In this document: positions 8,172-16,223 of the stretch, piece after piece
Layout of the letters: each line of letters begins with the position of its first letter
How positions within the stretch are numbered: the stretch's first letter is position 1
From: Microbacterium immunditiarum
Lineage (GTDB): Bacteria; Actinomycetota; Actinomycetes; Actinomycetales; Microbacteriaceae
Length of the DNA: 64,000 nt
Assembly (NCBI RefSeq): GCF_013409785.1
Contig: NZ_JACCBV010000001.1
Span: 372,001-436,000 of the forward strand
Reading direction: 5' to 3'
Made by a program: the position numbers and the translations under genes
The notes under the pieces: generated by a model
Database searches by the model: none
Seen by the model: only the letters and a program-made list of their open reading frames with translations
Told to the model about the DNA's origin: nothing

Positions 8172-9059
8172 TCACCGCTCGACCGCGGCCTCCTCGTCGA
8201 CCCGCCCGAGCTTGTCGGGGTTGGCGACCGAGAAGATCCGCGTGACGAGGCCGTCTTCGATCGTGAGGCTCACGACACCCGCGAGGTGACCGTCGACCTC
8301 CAGGCGGATGCCCGGAAGTCCGTTGACCCACGTCGGCTTCGCCACGAGCATGCCCGTGAACTTCGCGAGGCTGCCGGCGAGGTACCGCACGATGTTGTCG
8401 GCGCCGTGCAGCGGACGCCGAGCCGCACCCCTCACCTTGCCGCCACCGTCCGCGACCGACACGACGTCGGGGGCGAGCATGTCCATGAGGTCCTGCACGT
8501 TGCCCGTGTTGAACGCGGCGACGAAGCGCTCGACCACGGCCTCGTGCTCCTCCGGCGCCACCTTCATGCGCGGCCGGCGCGCGGCCACGTGATCCTTCGC
8601 CCGGTGGGCGATCTGCCGCACCGCCGCGGGGGTCTTGCCGACGGCATCCGCGATCTCGTCGTACGGGACGTCGAAGACCTCGCGCAGCACGAAGACCGCG
8701 CGCTCCGCCGGCGAGAGGGTCTCGAGCACCGTGAGCGTCGCGATCGAGAGGCTCTCGGCGAGTTCGACGTCGTCGGCGACATCGGGGCTCGTGAGCAGGG
8801 GCTCGGGGAGCCATTCGCCGATGTAGTCCTCGCGGCGCCGCGACAGCGTACGCAGGTGGTTGAGCGCCTGGCGCGTCACGATGCGCACGAGGTACGCACG
8901 CGGCTCCCGGACCGTGGCGCGGTCCACTGCCGCCCACCGCAGCCACGACTCCTGGAGCACATCCTCCGCGTCGGCAGCCGAGCCGAGCAGCTCGTATGCG
9001 ACCGTGAACAGGAGTCCGCGGTGCGTGACGAACGGGTCCTCGTGGTCGGCGATGCTCAT
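8172..9059 (-). CDS. ECF41-group sigma factor with C-terminal SnoaL-like domain
   Basis: This 295-residue protein has region 2 (LLGSAADAEDVLQESWLRW), the linker word WLPEP, region 4 (LSPAERAVFVLREVFDVPYDEIADAVGKTPAAVRQIAHRA, given in part) and a SnoaL/NTF2-like C-terminal domain. DGGGK and NPDKL in that domain are ECF41 signatures; in this group the extension modulates sigma activity in place of a classical anti-sigma factor. The gene lies 10 bases after its CMD partner. TAGGCT on the minus strand (9067-9072) ends 7 nt before the ATG, so it may also have its own housekeeping promoter. A paralogous pair lies at 27188-28655. Confidence 0.9.
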   Translation of the reverse strand: MSIADHEDPFVTHRGLLFTVAYELLGSAADAEDVLQESWLRWAAVDRATVREPRAYLVRIVTRQALNHLRTLSRRREDYIGEWLPEPLLTSPDVADDVELAESLSIATLTVLETLSPAERAVFVLREVFDVPYDEIADAVGKTPAAVRQIAHRAKDHVAARRPRMKVAPEEHEAVVERFVAAFNTGNVQDLMDMLAPDVVSVADGGGKVRGAARRPLHGADNIVRYLAGSLAKFTGMLVAKPTWVNGLPGIRLEVDGHLAGVVSLTIEDGLVTRIFSVANPDKLGRVDEEAAVER

Positions 9060-9069
9060 CGGCCCGAGC

Positions 9070-9660
9070 CTACGCGGCGTCGCCGACGGGCGTGCGGTCG
9101 GCGAGGGCCGGCATGCCGCACGAGTCCGCGAAGTGCTCCGAGCGGATGCCGAGCGCGATGTTCATGCGGGCCGACATGTTCATGAACGCGACGCGCGCGG
9201 CGAGCTCGACGAGAGCGGGGGCGCCGAGCTGCGCGAGCAGCTCGTTCGAGAGCTCGTCCGTCACCGCGGGCGGGGTCTGGCTCGCCAGCTCGGCGTACTC
9301 CATGACCTGACGCTCGAGCGGGCTGAACAGGTCGGACGAGCGCCACCGCGGAACCTCGCGCACCTTCATCACGTCGAGGCCGCGATGGCGCGACAGGAAG
9401 TAGTTGAGGTCGAGGCAGAAGCTGCAGCCGACCGTCGCCGCCGACGCCATCGCGGCGTAGGTGGCGAGTTCGGGGTCGAGCTCGTCCCACTTCTCGACCT
9501 TCTGGCCGATGCCCATGGCGTCCTTCATGACGCGCTTGTTCTGCCAGAGGACGCCGACGGAGTCGGGCACGCGACCCATCATCTTGCGTGCGAACGTCTT
9601 GACGACCGCGCCGAAGACGCCCGTGATCTCAGCGGCGGGGATGCGGCTGTCGGTGGCCAT
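9070..9660 (-). CDS. Carboxymuconolactone decarboxylase/AhpD-like protein, ECF41 partner
   Basis: This 196-residue all-alpha protein has a CxxC redox pair in TVGCSFCLDLNYF. The histidine that follows this pair in AhpD is absent (Asn at that place), so a plain AhpD reductase is not assured. CMD-type genes are the standard targets and neighbours of ECF41 sigma factors. An in-frame ATG at 9672 exists, but ATGGAGGAAGAC there supplies the ribosome site for the ATG at 9660, which is preferred. An ECF41-type promoter lies upstream at 9703-9729. Confidence 0.85.
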   Translation of the reverse strand: MATDSRIPAAEITGVFGAVVKTFARKMMGRVPDSVGVLWQNKRVMKDAMGIGQKVEKWDELDPELATYAAMASAATVGCSFCLDLNYFLSRHRGLDVMKVREVPRWRSSDLFSPLERQVMEYAELASQTPPAVTDELSNELLAQLGAPALVELAARVAFMNMSARMNIALGIRSEHFADSCGMPALADRTPVGDAA

Positions 9661-9702
9661 GTCTTCCTCCATGTCGTGTCTGTCCTACTCGTTGGACATG
9701 GA

Positions 9703-9729
9703 GACACCGGCCGGTGCCGGCGTGTGACA
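9703..9729 (-). promoter_or_regulatory. Predicted ECF41-type promoter
   Basis: On the minus strand TGTCACA (9723-9729) is followed by a 16-nt spacer and TGTC (9703-9706). The reported ECF41 target promoter, as I recall it, is TGTCACA-n16-CGTC, so this matches with one base changed in the -10. It reads toward the CMD gene and, through it, the sigma factor, which suggests autoregulation. Confidence 0.65.
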
Positions 9730-9740
9730 GGTCGTCCGAT

Positions 9741-10319
9741 CTACTGCGGCTCGAGCCCCAGATCGTCGAGGTCGATCGCGGCGAGCCACTGCAGGCCCTC
9801 GGCCTCGACGGCGGCCTGCGCACCGGTCTTCCGGTCGACGATGACGGCGACCGCGACGGGCTCGGCGCCCGCGCGCCGCAGCGCCTCGACGGCCTTCAGC
9901 GCGGATTGACCCGTGGTCGAGGTGTCTTCGACGACGACGACGCGCTTGCCCGCGACATCCGCCCCCTCGATCTGCCGTCCGCGCCCGTGGTCCTTCGGCT
10001 CCTTGCGCACGACGAACGCGTCGAGCGGCTTATGCGTGCGCGCCGACTCGTGCATGATCGCGTTCGCGATGGGATCGGCCCCGAGCGTGAGGCCGCCGAC
10101 GGCGACGATGTCGTCGACGTCGCGGATGAGGTCGAGCATGATGCGCCCGATCGACGGTGCCGCGCGATGGTCGAGCGTGAGCTTGCGCATGTCGACGTAG
10201 TATGTCGCCTGCTTGCCGCTCGCGAGCGTGAAGTCGCCGTGGAAGACCGCCTCGTCCTGGATGAGGGCGATGAGGTACTGGCGGTCGGCTTCGAGCTCAG
10301 GCGTGGACGCGACGGTCAT
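9741..10319 (-). CDS. pyrE: Orotate phosphoribosyltransferase
   Basis: This 192-residue enzyme joins orotate and PRPP to make orotidine 5'-phosphate, the fifth step of de novo UMP synthesis. The PRPP loop is VVVVEDTSTTGQSA; the N-terminal FTLASGKQATYYVDMRK and VGGLTLGADPI are typical of PyrE. The start ATG at 10319 has TAGACT on the minus strand (10327-10332) ending 7 nt upstream and no ribosome site. It stands alone, with no other pyr gene nearby. Confidence 0.93.
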   Translation of the reverse strand: MTVASTPELEADRQYLIALIQDEAVFHGDFTLASGKQATYYVDMRKLTLDHRAAPSIGRIMLDLIRDVDDIVAVGGLTLGADPIANAIMHESARTHKPLDAFVVRKEPKDHGRGRQIEGADVAGKRVVVVEDTSTTGQSALKAVEALRRAGAEPVAVAVIVDRKTGAQAAVEAEGLQWLAAIDLDDLGLEPQ

Positions 10320-10372
10320 GCGCACGAGTCTAGGCGGGGACGGATGCCGTGACCGCGCGGTTCCGACCCAGA

Positions 10373-10409
10373 CGAGGGGCCGGAGCAAACGCGTCGCCCC
10401 GGCCCCTCG
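10373..10409 (-). terminator. Hairpin terminator after the trypsin-like gene
   Basis: An 11-bp perfect stem (CGAGGGGCCGG at 10373-10383, CCGGCCCCTCG at 10399-10409) has a 15-nt loop. It lies 14 bases past the stop of the protease gene on the minus strand. There is no U tract, as is common in high-G+C actinobacteria. Confidence 0.65.
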
Positions 10410-10423
10410 CCGGCCGTCCTGCG

Positions 10424-11227
10424 TCAGTTCAGGAATCCACCGATGAACGCGAGGTCGTCCGCGCGGTCGATGCGGTACACGCCGCCCGTGCCGGCGCACG
10501 TGACGTTGAGACCGAAGGAGGTCACGCCCGCGAGCTGCAGCGAGTCGCCGATGAACGTCGGCCCGCCCGAGTCACCCGAGCACGTGCCGCCGGTGTGGGC
10601 GTTGTTCGACAGCAGGAGCGAGCCGTCACCCGTGAAGCCCGTGTTGATCTGATTGAGCTTCGGGTGCGAGACCATGCGCAGGCGCTCGGCCTGGTCCTTC
10701 GATGACGCGGCATCCGGGAAGCTCTTCTGCAGGCCGTAGCCGACTGCGGTGAACGTGACGTCCTGCGTGCCCCGCTTCGTCGCGAGGCTGTCGAGCTGGT
10801 CCAGCGCCGGCAGGGTGCCGAAGTACTGCGGGTCGACGTCGACGGGCTCGTCGAGCGCGACCATGCCGAGGTCGTGCAGGTAGAACGCCGCGTCGTCGTA
10901 CTCGGGGTGCGTGTACGGCGTGCCCGAGACGTCGCCCGTGAACGGGTAGCCCGTCGCCGCGGCGTCGCGGAGGTCGTCGTCGAACCACACCTCGACGTGG
11001 TCGGCGCCGAACGTGCAGTGGCCGGCCGTGAGGTAGAGCGTCGGCGAGATCAGCGTTCCACTGCACCGCCAGGCGGGCGCACCGTCCTGGAAGGCCACCA
11101 TGAGCCCGACGGCGGGGTGGCCGTCGCCGTCAGGCACGCCATTGGTGATGGCCTGTGCCGGCGTGCTGATGGACATGAACAGCAATGCCGCCGCTGCAGC
11201 AGCGACAGCGAGCGCGGGTTTGCGCAT
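10424..11227 (-). CDS. Secreted trypsin-like serine protease (S1 family)
   Basis: This 267-residue protein starts with a Sec signal (MRKPALAVAAAAAALLFMS, then AQA) and continues as an S1 protease. The triad is visible: His in LTAGHC, Asp in the YLHDLGMVALDEP region, and Ser in CSGDSGGP. The Gly in GVTSFG, facing the pocket, does not settle specificity. There is almost no propeptide: ITNGVPDGDGHPAVG follows the signal directly, so the N-terminal Ile may activate on signal cleavage. GGAGAGGTG precedes the ATG at 11227. Confidence 0.9.
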   Translation of the reverse strand: MRKPALAVAAAAAALLFMSISTPAQAITNGVPDGDGHPAVGLMVAFQDGAPAWRCSGTLISPTLYLTAGHCTFGADHVEVWFDDDLRDAAATGYPFTGDVSGTPYTHPEYDDAAFYLHDLGMVALDEPVDVDPQYFGTLPALDQLDSLATKRGTQDVTFTAVGYGLQKSFPDAASSKDQAERLRMVSHPKLNQINTGFTGDGSLLLSNNAHTGGTCSGDSGGPTFIGDSLQLAGVTSFGLNVTCAGTGGVYRIDRADDLAFIGGFLN

Positions 11228-11332
11228 AGTCACCTCTCCTTGGTGGGTTTGGAAGAGCATGTCACCGCGCGCGCACCGCGACAAGCGTGAAACGCGGACG
11301 CGGCGTCCGACGCCCGGAATAGGCTTGAGCCC

Positions 11333-12190
11333 ATGCGCCTGGCCACCTGGAATGTGAACTCGATCCGCGCCCGCGTCGACCGCATCATCGGCTTCGCCGT
11401 GCGCGAGCACATCGATGTGCTGGCGATGCAGGAGATCAAGTGCAAGGCCGAGCAGTTCCCCTACGAGGTGTTCGAAGAGGCCGGCTACCACGTCGAGGCG
11501 CACGGCTTCTCACAGTGGAACGGCGTCGCGATCGCGAGCCGTGCGCCGATCGAGAACGTGCGCACGGCGTTCCCGGGCATGCCCGGCTTCGCGAAGGGCC
11601 ACCCTTCGTCAGGCTCAGGGCAGGTGCCGGATGCCCCGCAAGAGGCCCGCGCGATCGGCGCGACGATCGAGGGCGTCGAGGTCTGGAGCCTCTACGTGCC
11701 GAACGGCCGCACGCTGCAGGACCCGCACTACTACTACAAGCTCGATTGGCTCGCCGCCCTCGCGGGCTACACGCGCGAAGCCCTCACAGGGGACCCCGAC
11801 CTTCCGCTCGCATTGGTCGGCGACTTCAACATCGCCCCGACGGATGCCGACAACGGCGACCCCGCCGTCGTGCCCGGCTTCTCCACGCACGTCTCGCCGC
11901 CCGAGCGCGAGGCGTTCGCGGCGCTCGAGGCGGCGGGTGTCTCCGACGTCGTGCGCCCGCTCGTGCCGGCCGGCTACACGTACTGGGACTACAAGCAGCT
12001 CCGCTTCCCGCGCAACCAGGGCATGCGCATCGACTTCATCCTGGGGTCGAAGGCGTTCGCCGACGCGGTCGCCGGCGCGCAGATCCACCGCGACGAGCGC
12101 AAGGGCGAGGCCCCGAGCGATCACGTGCCGGTCGTGGTCGACCTCGATTTCGGCGGACCGGATGACGACGATCGCCCGATGATCTTCTGA
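11333..12190 (+). CDS. xthA: Exodeoxyribonuclease III (AP endonuclease)
   Basis: This 285-residue Mg2+-dependent enzyme cuts at abasic sites and digests duplex DNA from 3' ends. Motifs are MRLATWNVNSIRAR, LAMQEIK (metal-binding Glu), YVPNG, LVGDFNIAPTD and SDHVPVVVDL (catalytic Asp-His at the end). Residues about 88-104 (GHPSSGSGQVPDAPQEA) look inserted between FPGMPGFAK and RAIGATI, where relatives are short. The DNA for that stretch contains a REP-like word, described separately. TAGGCT (11320-11325) ends 7 nt before the ATG. Confidence 0.93.
   Translation: MRLATWNVNSIRARVDRIIGFAVREHIDVLAMQEIKCKAEQFPYEVFEEAGYHVEAHGFSQWNGVAIASRAPIENVRTAFPGMPGFAKGHPSSGSGQVPDAPQEARAIGATIEGVEVWSLYVPNGRTLQDPHYYYKLDWLAALAGYTREALTGDPDLPLALVGDFNIAPTDADNGDPAVVPGFSTHVSPPEREAFAALEAAGVSDVVRPLVPAGYTYWDYKQLRFPRNQGMRIDFILGSKAFADAVAGAQIHRDERKGEAPSDHVPVVVDLDFGGPDDDDRPMIF
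11602..11620 (+). repeat. REP-like palindromic word inside xthA
   Basis: CCCTTCGTCAGGCTCAGGG has the form of the widespread short bacterial repeat CCCTTCGACAGGCTCAGGG. Its CCCT/AGGG ends pair, extended by CACC before and GGTG a few bases after. It is in frame within xthA and supplies the residues SSGSG of a variable loop. This is the only copy I noticed. Confidence 0.6.
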
Positions 12191-12220
12191 CCCGCGGGGC
12201 GCGGCGCGCGGGATTCGCCA

Positions 12221-12781
12221 TCAGTCCGTCGGCATCGGCGTGCAGTGCGGCGGGTCCGACTTGCCGCTGATCGCGAAGTCCTCGCACGTCAGGAAGTGCT
12301 CCTGATTGAGGCCGAGCACGAACGACGCGACGCAGATCCCCAGGATCACGAGGGCGATGAGCCACTTCGTGCTCGTGCGTGTCTCGGAGGCGAAGTCCGG
12401 CCACACGATGCCGATCAGCACCCACAGCGTGAACGGGATGCCCAGCAGCACCGCCAGCAGAGCCACGAGGTCGACGATGACGATCGCGATGTCCGTCGGC
12501 TCGTCGGCGACGGCGAAGTTGAGCACGAGCCACACGGTCGGCAGCAGCAGGAGGAACGCCCGCGCCAGCCGTGCGCCGACCGGGCGCTTCTCCACCAGCA
12601 CGAACACGAAGGCCGCGGTCGATGCCGCCCACAGCGCGAGCACGTCGTCGAAGAAGATCTCACCCCACACCCCGAGCGTGAAGGCGGGCCACCACGCGAT
12701 CGCGGCGATGCCGACCATCACCACGCCGACGGGCACATCCCGTCGGCGCTTCTCCTGGGTGGACGGCGCATCCGCGTGCAC
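12221..12781 (-). CDS. Membrane protein of unknown function
   Basis: This 186-residue protein has a charged N-terminus and about five hydrophobic segments, including VGVVMVGIAAIAWWPAFTLG, FLLLLPTVWLVLNFAVA, DIAIVIVDLVALLAVLLG and WLIALVILGICVASFVLG. It ends in a short tail with two cysteines (LTCEDF, PPHCTPMP). I do not recognise a family. The start is GTG at 12781; TAGCGT on the minus strand (12788-12793) ends 6 nt before it, supporting that start. It converges on xthA. Confidence 0.6.
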   Translation of the reverse strand: MHADAPSTQEKRRRDVPVGVVMVGIAAIAWWPAFTLGVWGEIFFDDVLALWAASTAAFVFVLVEKRPVGARLARAFLLLLPTVWLVLNFAVADEPTDIAIVIVDLVALLAVLLGIPFTLWVLIGIVWPDFASETRTSTKWLIALVILGICVASFVLGLNQEHFLTCEDFAISGKSDPPHCTPMPTD

Positions 12782-12856
12782 AGCCGCACGCTATCGCCTC
12801 GGCGCGCGGCCGCCCCCGATCCACGCCCGGAGCCGGACGATCCGGCTGCCGGCGGA

Positions 12857-13495
12857 TCAGTCCCCGTTTTCGGGCAGCGTCATGTCGCCGGTGCGCAGAG
12901 GGCCGACCGGCCCGTACCGCAGCAGCACCGCCCCGGTGTCGCCGACGAGGGGCGGCGCGAGCAGCTCCAGCGTCGCGGGCTTGGCGCCGTCGGGGAACAC
13001 CTTCTTGCCCTGCCCGATGACGATCGGATGCACCCACAGCAGCAGCTCGTCGTAGGCGTCCTCGGCGAGCAGGGTCTGCACGAAGTCGACGCTCCCGATG
13101 ACATGGATGTTGTCGTGGCGGTCCCGCAGCGCGGCGACCTCGGCCGCGGCATCCGGTCCCAGCAGAGTCGAGCCCCGCCACGCGAGTGTCGGGCGTCCGC
13201 GTGAGGCGACGTACTTCGGGATGGCGTCGAACTTGCGCCCGATGCGCCCCTCGGCGTCGCCCTCGGTGTGCTTCGGCCAGTACGCCGCGAAGATGTCGTA
13301 CGTGCGGCGGCCGAGCACGAGCGCGTCCATGGCCTCGATGCCCTCGCCGATCTGCCGGCCGAGCACCCGGTCAGGGAACGGAGCCTGCCACCCGCCGTAC
13401 GGGAATCCGCCCGACGTGTCTTCATCAGGAGCGCCCGGGGCCTGGGCCACGCCATCGAGGGTTGTGAAGAGGTCGATCGTGATGCGTCCGGTCAT
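12857..13495 (-). CDS. Dihydrofolate reductase/RibD C-terminal family protein
   Basis: This 212-residue protein has the RibD-C/DHFR-like fold: MTGRITIDLFTTLDGVAQAPG, LVLGRRTYDIFAAYWP, KYVASR, and near the end HPIVIGQGKKVFPDG. Stand-alone members such as YwjB/YyaP-like proteins are thought to be NADPH reductases, and a role in folate synthesis is not implied. It is the last gene of a three-gene minus-strand run with the VOC and HxlR genes, 42 bases after the HxlR stop, with GGAAG before its ATG. Confidence 0.85.
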   Translation of the reverse strand: MTGRITIDLFTTLDGVAQAPGAPDEDTSGGFPYGGWQAPFPDRVLGRQIGEGIEAMDALVLGRRTYDIFAAYWPKHTEGDAEGRIGRKFDAIPKYVASRGRPTLAWRGSTLLGPDAAAEVAALRDRHDNIHVIGSVDFVQTLLAEDAYDELLLWVHPIVIGQGKKVFPDGAKPATLELLAPPLVGDTGAVLLRYGPVGPLRTGDMTLPENGD

Positions 13496-13537
13496 GCGGT
13501 CACTTCCTTGTGGGTCGGTGCTTCCTGCGTCCGACGG

Positions 13538-14236
13538 TCACGCGACGAGCGCGACCCCGGGGTCGATGTGGAACGTCGCGGCGAAGCGCTCGAGCAGCGA
13601 GCCGTCGCCGCGCACGACGGCGAGCACGTCCTGGTCGATCGCGTCGGCCGGGGTCAGCTCCCGCGAGATGACGCGACGGATGCCGGGACCCGCCGCGAAC
13701 ACGAGCTCGGGCTCGCCCTCGGGCGCCCGTCCGCCGATGGGCGGCGCCGGCGGGGCGAGCTGGGCGATGCGCAACTCCGTCCCGCCGACCTGCACCCGCA
13801 GCGCGACGTCGCCCACGTGCAGCTCGTAGTCCGCAGGCGGGAGGTCGGCTGCGGCATCCGGGTCGAACGCCGTTCGCAGGGCCATCGTGAGCGAGTCGGC
13901 CGTCACGACGTCGCCGGGCTCGGGCTCGCCCATCTGCTGGAACCCCCACCGGCCCAGCGCGAGAACGATCGGCTCGAGCGCGCGCCCGTACGGCGTGAGC
14001 TCGTATACGAGACCGCAGTTCACCAGCGGCACGCGACGCACCACACCACTCTCCTGCAGCTCCTTGAGCCGCGTGGAGAGGATGTTCGTGGGGATCTTGG
14101 GCAGTCCCTGCTTGAGGTCGGTGTACCGGCGGGGGCCGACGAGCAGATCGCGGACGATGAGCAGTGCCCATCGCTCGCCGATCAGCTCGACAGCCGTCGT
14201 GACCCCGCAGTACTGCCCGTAGCTGCGGGAGGCCAC
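13538..14236 (-). CDS. HxlR family winged-helix transcriptional regulator
   Basis: The first 110 residues are a typical HxlR domain: SYGQYCGVTTAVELIGERWALLIVRDLL (given in part), then TDLKQGLPKIPTNILSTRLKEL. The remaining 120 residues form an extra C-terminal domain, so at 232 residues the protein is about twice the usual length. HxlR proteins often sense electrophiles or oxidants. Its GTG start follows the TAA of the VOC gene with no gap, which suggests coupling. The operator at 14726-14761 is its probable site. Confidence 0.87.
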   Translation of the reverse strand: MASRSYGQYCGVTTAVELIGERWALLIVRDLLVGPRRYTDLKQGLPKIPTNILSTRLKELQESGVVRRVPLVNCGLVYELTPYGRALEPIVLALGRWGFQQMGEPEPGDVVTADSLTMALRTAFDPDAAADLPPADYELHVGDVALRVQVGGTELRIAQLAPPAPPIGGRAPEGEPELVFAAGPGIRRVISRELTPADAIDQDVLAVVRGDGSLLERFAATFHIDPGVALVA

Positions 14237-14677
14237 TTACGCGTTCTGCCCCTGCTCGGCGAGGAACGCATCGGGACCCTGCTCGACCGCCTGCGGCTCC
14301 ATGTAGATGAAGGCGAGGCTGTTGCCGTCGGGGTCGTCGAGGTCGCGGCTGTACATGAACCCGTAGTCCTGCGCCGGACGCGGCTCCGAGCCACCCTTCG
14401 CGAGTCCGGCCTCGACGACCTGGTCGACCGCCTCGCGCGACTCGCGGCTGAGTCCGATCTGCACCTGTGCGGTGGTCTTGGGGTCGGCGATGGCCTTGTC
14501 GGTGAAGGTCGCGAAGTAGTCGCGGCGCAGCACCATCATGAAGACGTTGTCGTCCCACACGATGCAGGCGGCGTTGTCGTCGGTGAACAGCGGATTGATG
14601 CTGGCGCCGAGCGAGGTGTAGAAGGCCTTCGCCCGCTCGAGGTCGTCGGTGGGGACGTTGACGAAGATGTGCGTCAT
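14237..14677 (-). CDS. VOC (glyoxalase/bleomycin-resistance) family protein
   Basis: This 146-residue protein begins MTHIFVNVPTDDLERAKAFY, the usual opening of a VOC domain, and ends with DLDDPDGNSLAFIYMEP, where DPDGN and the Glu of YMEP are family marks. This type (PhnB/DUF-like VOC) includes proteins annotated as lactoylglutathione-lyase-like, and the reaction is not predictable. AAGGAG sits 8 nt before the ATG at 14677. It is the first gene of the VOC-HxlR-reductase operon. Confidence 0.85.
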   Translation of the reverse strand: MTHIFVNVPTDDLERAKAFYTSLGASINPLFTDDNAACIVWDDNVFMMVLRRDYFATFTDKAIADPKTTAQVQIGLSRESREAVDQVVEAGLAKGGSEPRPAQDYGFMYSRDLDDPDGNSLAFIYMEPQAVEQGPDAFLAEQGQNA

Positions 14678-14725
14678 TGCCGTGCTCCTTGTCTGTTGGA
14701 GGCGGCATCCGCCGCCTTCGCCCAT

Positions 14726-14761
14726 ACTTGCAAAAGACAAGTTCGCTTGTCAATAGCAAGT
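14726..14761 (-). promoter_or_regulatory. Nested palindromic operator over the VOC-HxlR promoter
   Basis: ACTTGC (14726-14731) pairs with GCAAGT (14756-14761). Inside it GACAAG (14736-14741) pairs with CTTGTC (14746-14751) around a TTCG centre. The whole is a 36-bp two-layer palindrome. On the minus strand it contains a perfect TTGACA -35 (plus-strand 14748-14753), with AAGTAT 18 nt downstream as a possible -10. A bound regulator would block the promoter. The HxlR product of the same operon is the obvious candidate. Confidence 0.75.
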
Positions 14762-14939
14762 AGGCCGTGCGCGCGCTCTGTCGAAGCGCCGGGCCGGAAC
14801 CGCGTTTCCGGCCCGTGCGCCGCGCGTGCACGCCGATCGAACCCGACGGTTTCACCGCGGCAGCCCGAGACGCCGCCGGCGGCACCGACTCCGTCGTGAG
14901 GCGGATGCCCCCACCGCACCTCCCCCGTACCGTGGAGGC

Positions 14940-16223
14940 ATGTCCGCCTCGACCGCGGCGCCGACGCGCCGCATCCCCGCGACTGCGCGCGAGCGCCGCG
15001 GCGACGTGTGGCTCGCCGCCGGGCTCTTCGTCGCCGCAGTGCTCAGCGCCGCGCTCGGCGCCGTCGCCGGCGTCTACGGTGAGGACACCCCGGGCCTCGA
15101 GTGGGCCCTCGTATACGGCGTCGCCCTCACCGCACCGCTCGCCGTGCGCCGCCGCTCCCCCGCGATCGCGGCGGTCCTCGTCGCGCTCGCGTTCTTCGTC
15201 GCCGGCTCCTTCCGCCTGCCGGAGCTCTACGTCGGCAACATCGCGCTGTTCATCGCCATGTACACGGTCGGCGCGTGGGTCGACGACCGGCGCCGCGCCA
15301 CGATCGTCCGCGCCGTGATCATCGTCGGCATGTTCGCGTGGCTGCTCGTGAACATGTTCCAGGCCGCGACCGCGCCGGGTGACGACGGCTTCTCCCGCGC
15401 CGGCGCGTTCTCGCCGTTCGTCGCGTTCGTGCTCATGCAGCTGCTCGTCAACATCGCCTTCTTCGGTGGCGCGTACTACATGGGAGATCGCGCCTACGCG
15501 GCGGCGCTCCAGCGCGCGGCCCTCGAGCAGCGCACGGCCGAGCTCGAACGCGAGCGCGAGGTGACCGCCGCCCAGGCCGTCGCACTCGACCGCGTGCGCA
15601 TCGCGCGCGAGCTGCACGACGTCGTCGCCCACCACGTGTCGGCGATGGGAGTGCAGGCCGGTGCGGCGCGCGCGGTGCTGGACCGGGATCCGGATGCCGC
15701 GCGCGAAGCGCTGCTCGGGGTCGAGGCATCCGCCCGCTCCGCCCTCGACGAGCTGCGCCAGCTGCTCGAGACGCTGCGCACGCCCTCGGGCGAGACGCCG
15801 GACGCCTCGACCGTGCGCCTCGCCGACATCGAGCAGCTCGTCGAGCACGCGCGCGAGAACGGGCTGCCGACGACCTTCACCGTCGTCGGCGACGCCGTCG
15901 AGGTGCCGGCCGTCGTTCAGGTGAACATGTACCGGGTGGCGCAGGAGGCGCTCACGAACGCGCGCCGGCACGGCGGACCGGATGCCGCGGCTGACGTCCG
16001 CCTGCGCTACGAGCCGGACGCCGTCGAGCTCGAGGTCGCCAACACGGGTCGCTCGGGCGCGCCTGCGCGCGCGGGGCTCGGGATCGTCGGCATGCGCGAG
16101 CGCGCCGCCGTCTCAGGTGGCACGATCGAGGTCGGCCCGCGCTCGCGCGGCGGCTACCTCGTGCGCCTGCGCGTGCCCGTCGAGGAGACGGCCCCGGCCG
16201 TGGGCACGGGGGTCTCGGCGTGA
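14940..16223 (+). CDS. Sensor histidine kinase, NarL-type (HisKA_3)
   Basis: This 427-residue kinase has about five N-terminal membrane helices, a short coiled linker (RTAELEREREVTAAQAVALD), the H-box RIARELHDVVAHHVSAMG with the phosphorylated His, and an ATPase domain with VAQEALTNARRHG and GLGIVGMRERA. The signal is unknown; the membrane bundle has no large outside loop. It overlaps its response regulator by GTGA. TACCGT (14928-14933) ends 6 nt before the ATG at 14940, although GGAGG immediately upstream could also serve ribosomes. Confidence 0.92.
   Translation: MSASTAAPTRRIPATARERRGDVWLAAGLFVAAVLSAALGAVAGVYGEDTPGLEWALVYGVALTAPLAVRRRSPAIAAVLVALAFFVAGSFRLPELYVGNIALFIAMYTVGAWVDDRRRATIVRAVIIVGMFAWLLVNMFQAATAPGDDGFSRAGAFSPFVAFVLMQLLVNIAFFGGAYYMGDRAYAAALQRAALEQRTAELEREREVTAAQAVALDRVRIARELHDVVAHHVSAMGVQAGAARAVLDRDPDAAREALLGVEASARSALDELRQLLETLRTPSGETPDASTVRLADIEQLVEHARENGLPTTFTVVGDAVEVPAVVQVNMYRVAQEALTNARRHGGPDAAADVRLRYEPDAVELEVANTGRSGAPARAGLGIVGMRERAAVSGGTIEVGPRSRGGYLVRLRVPVEETAPAVGTGVSA

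Noticed and set aside
9070..9660. Calling the CMD proteins functional AhpD peroxidase partners
   Set aside because: The CxxC pair is present, but the following histidine of AhpD is not, and the ECF41 context is a more specific label.
13500..15971. Very long minus-strand open frame (823 codons)
   Set aside because: It runs antisense to the sensor kinase and across the VOC and HxlR genes. Its translation is Arg/His/Asp/Glu-rich low-complexity sequence typical of a shadow frame in high-G+C DNA.
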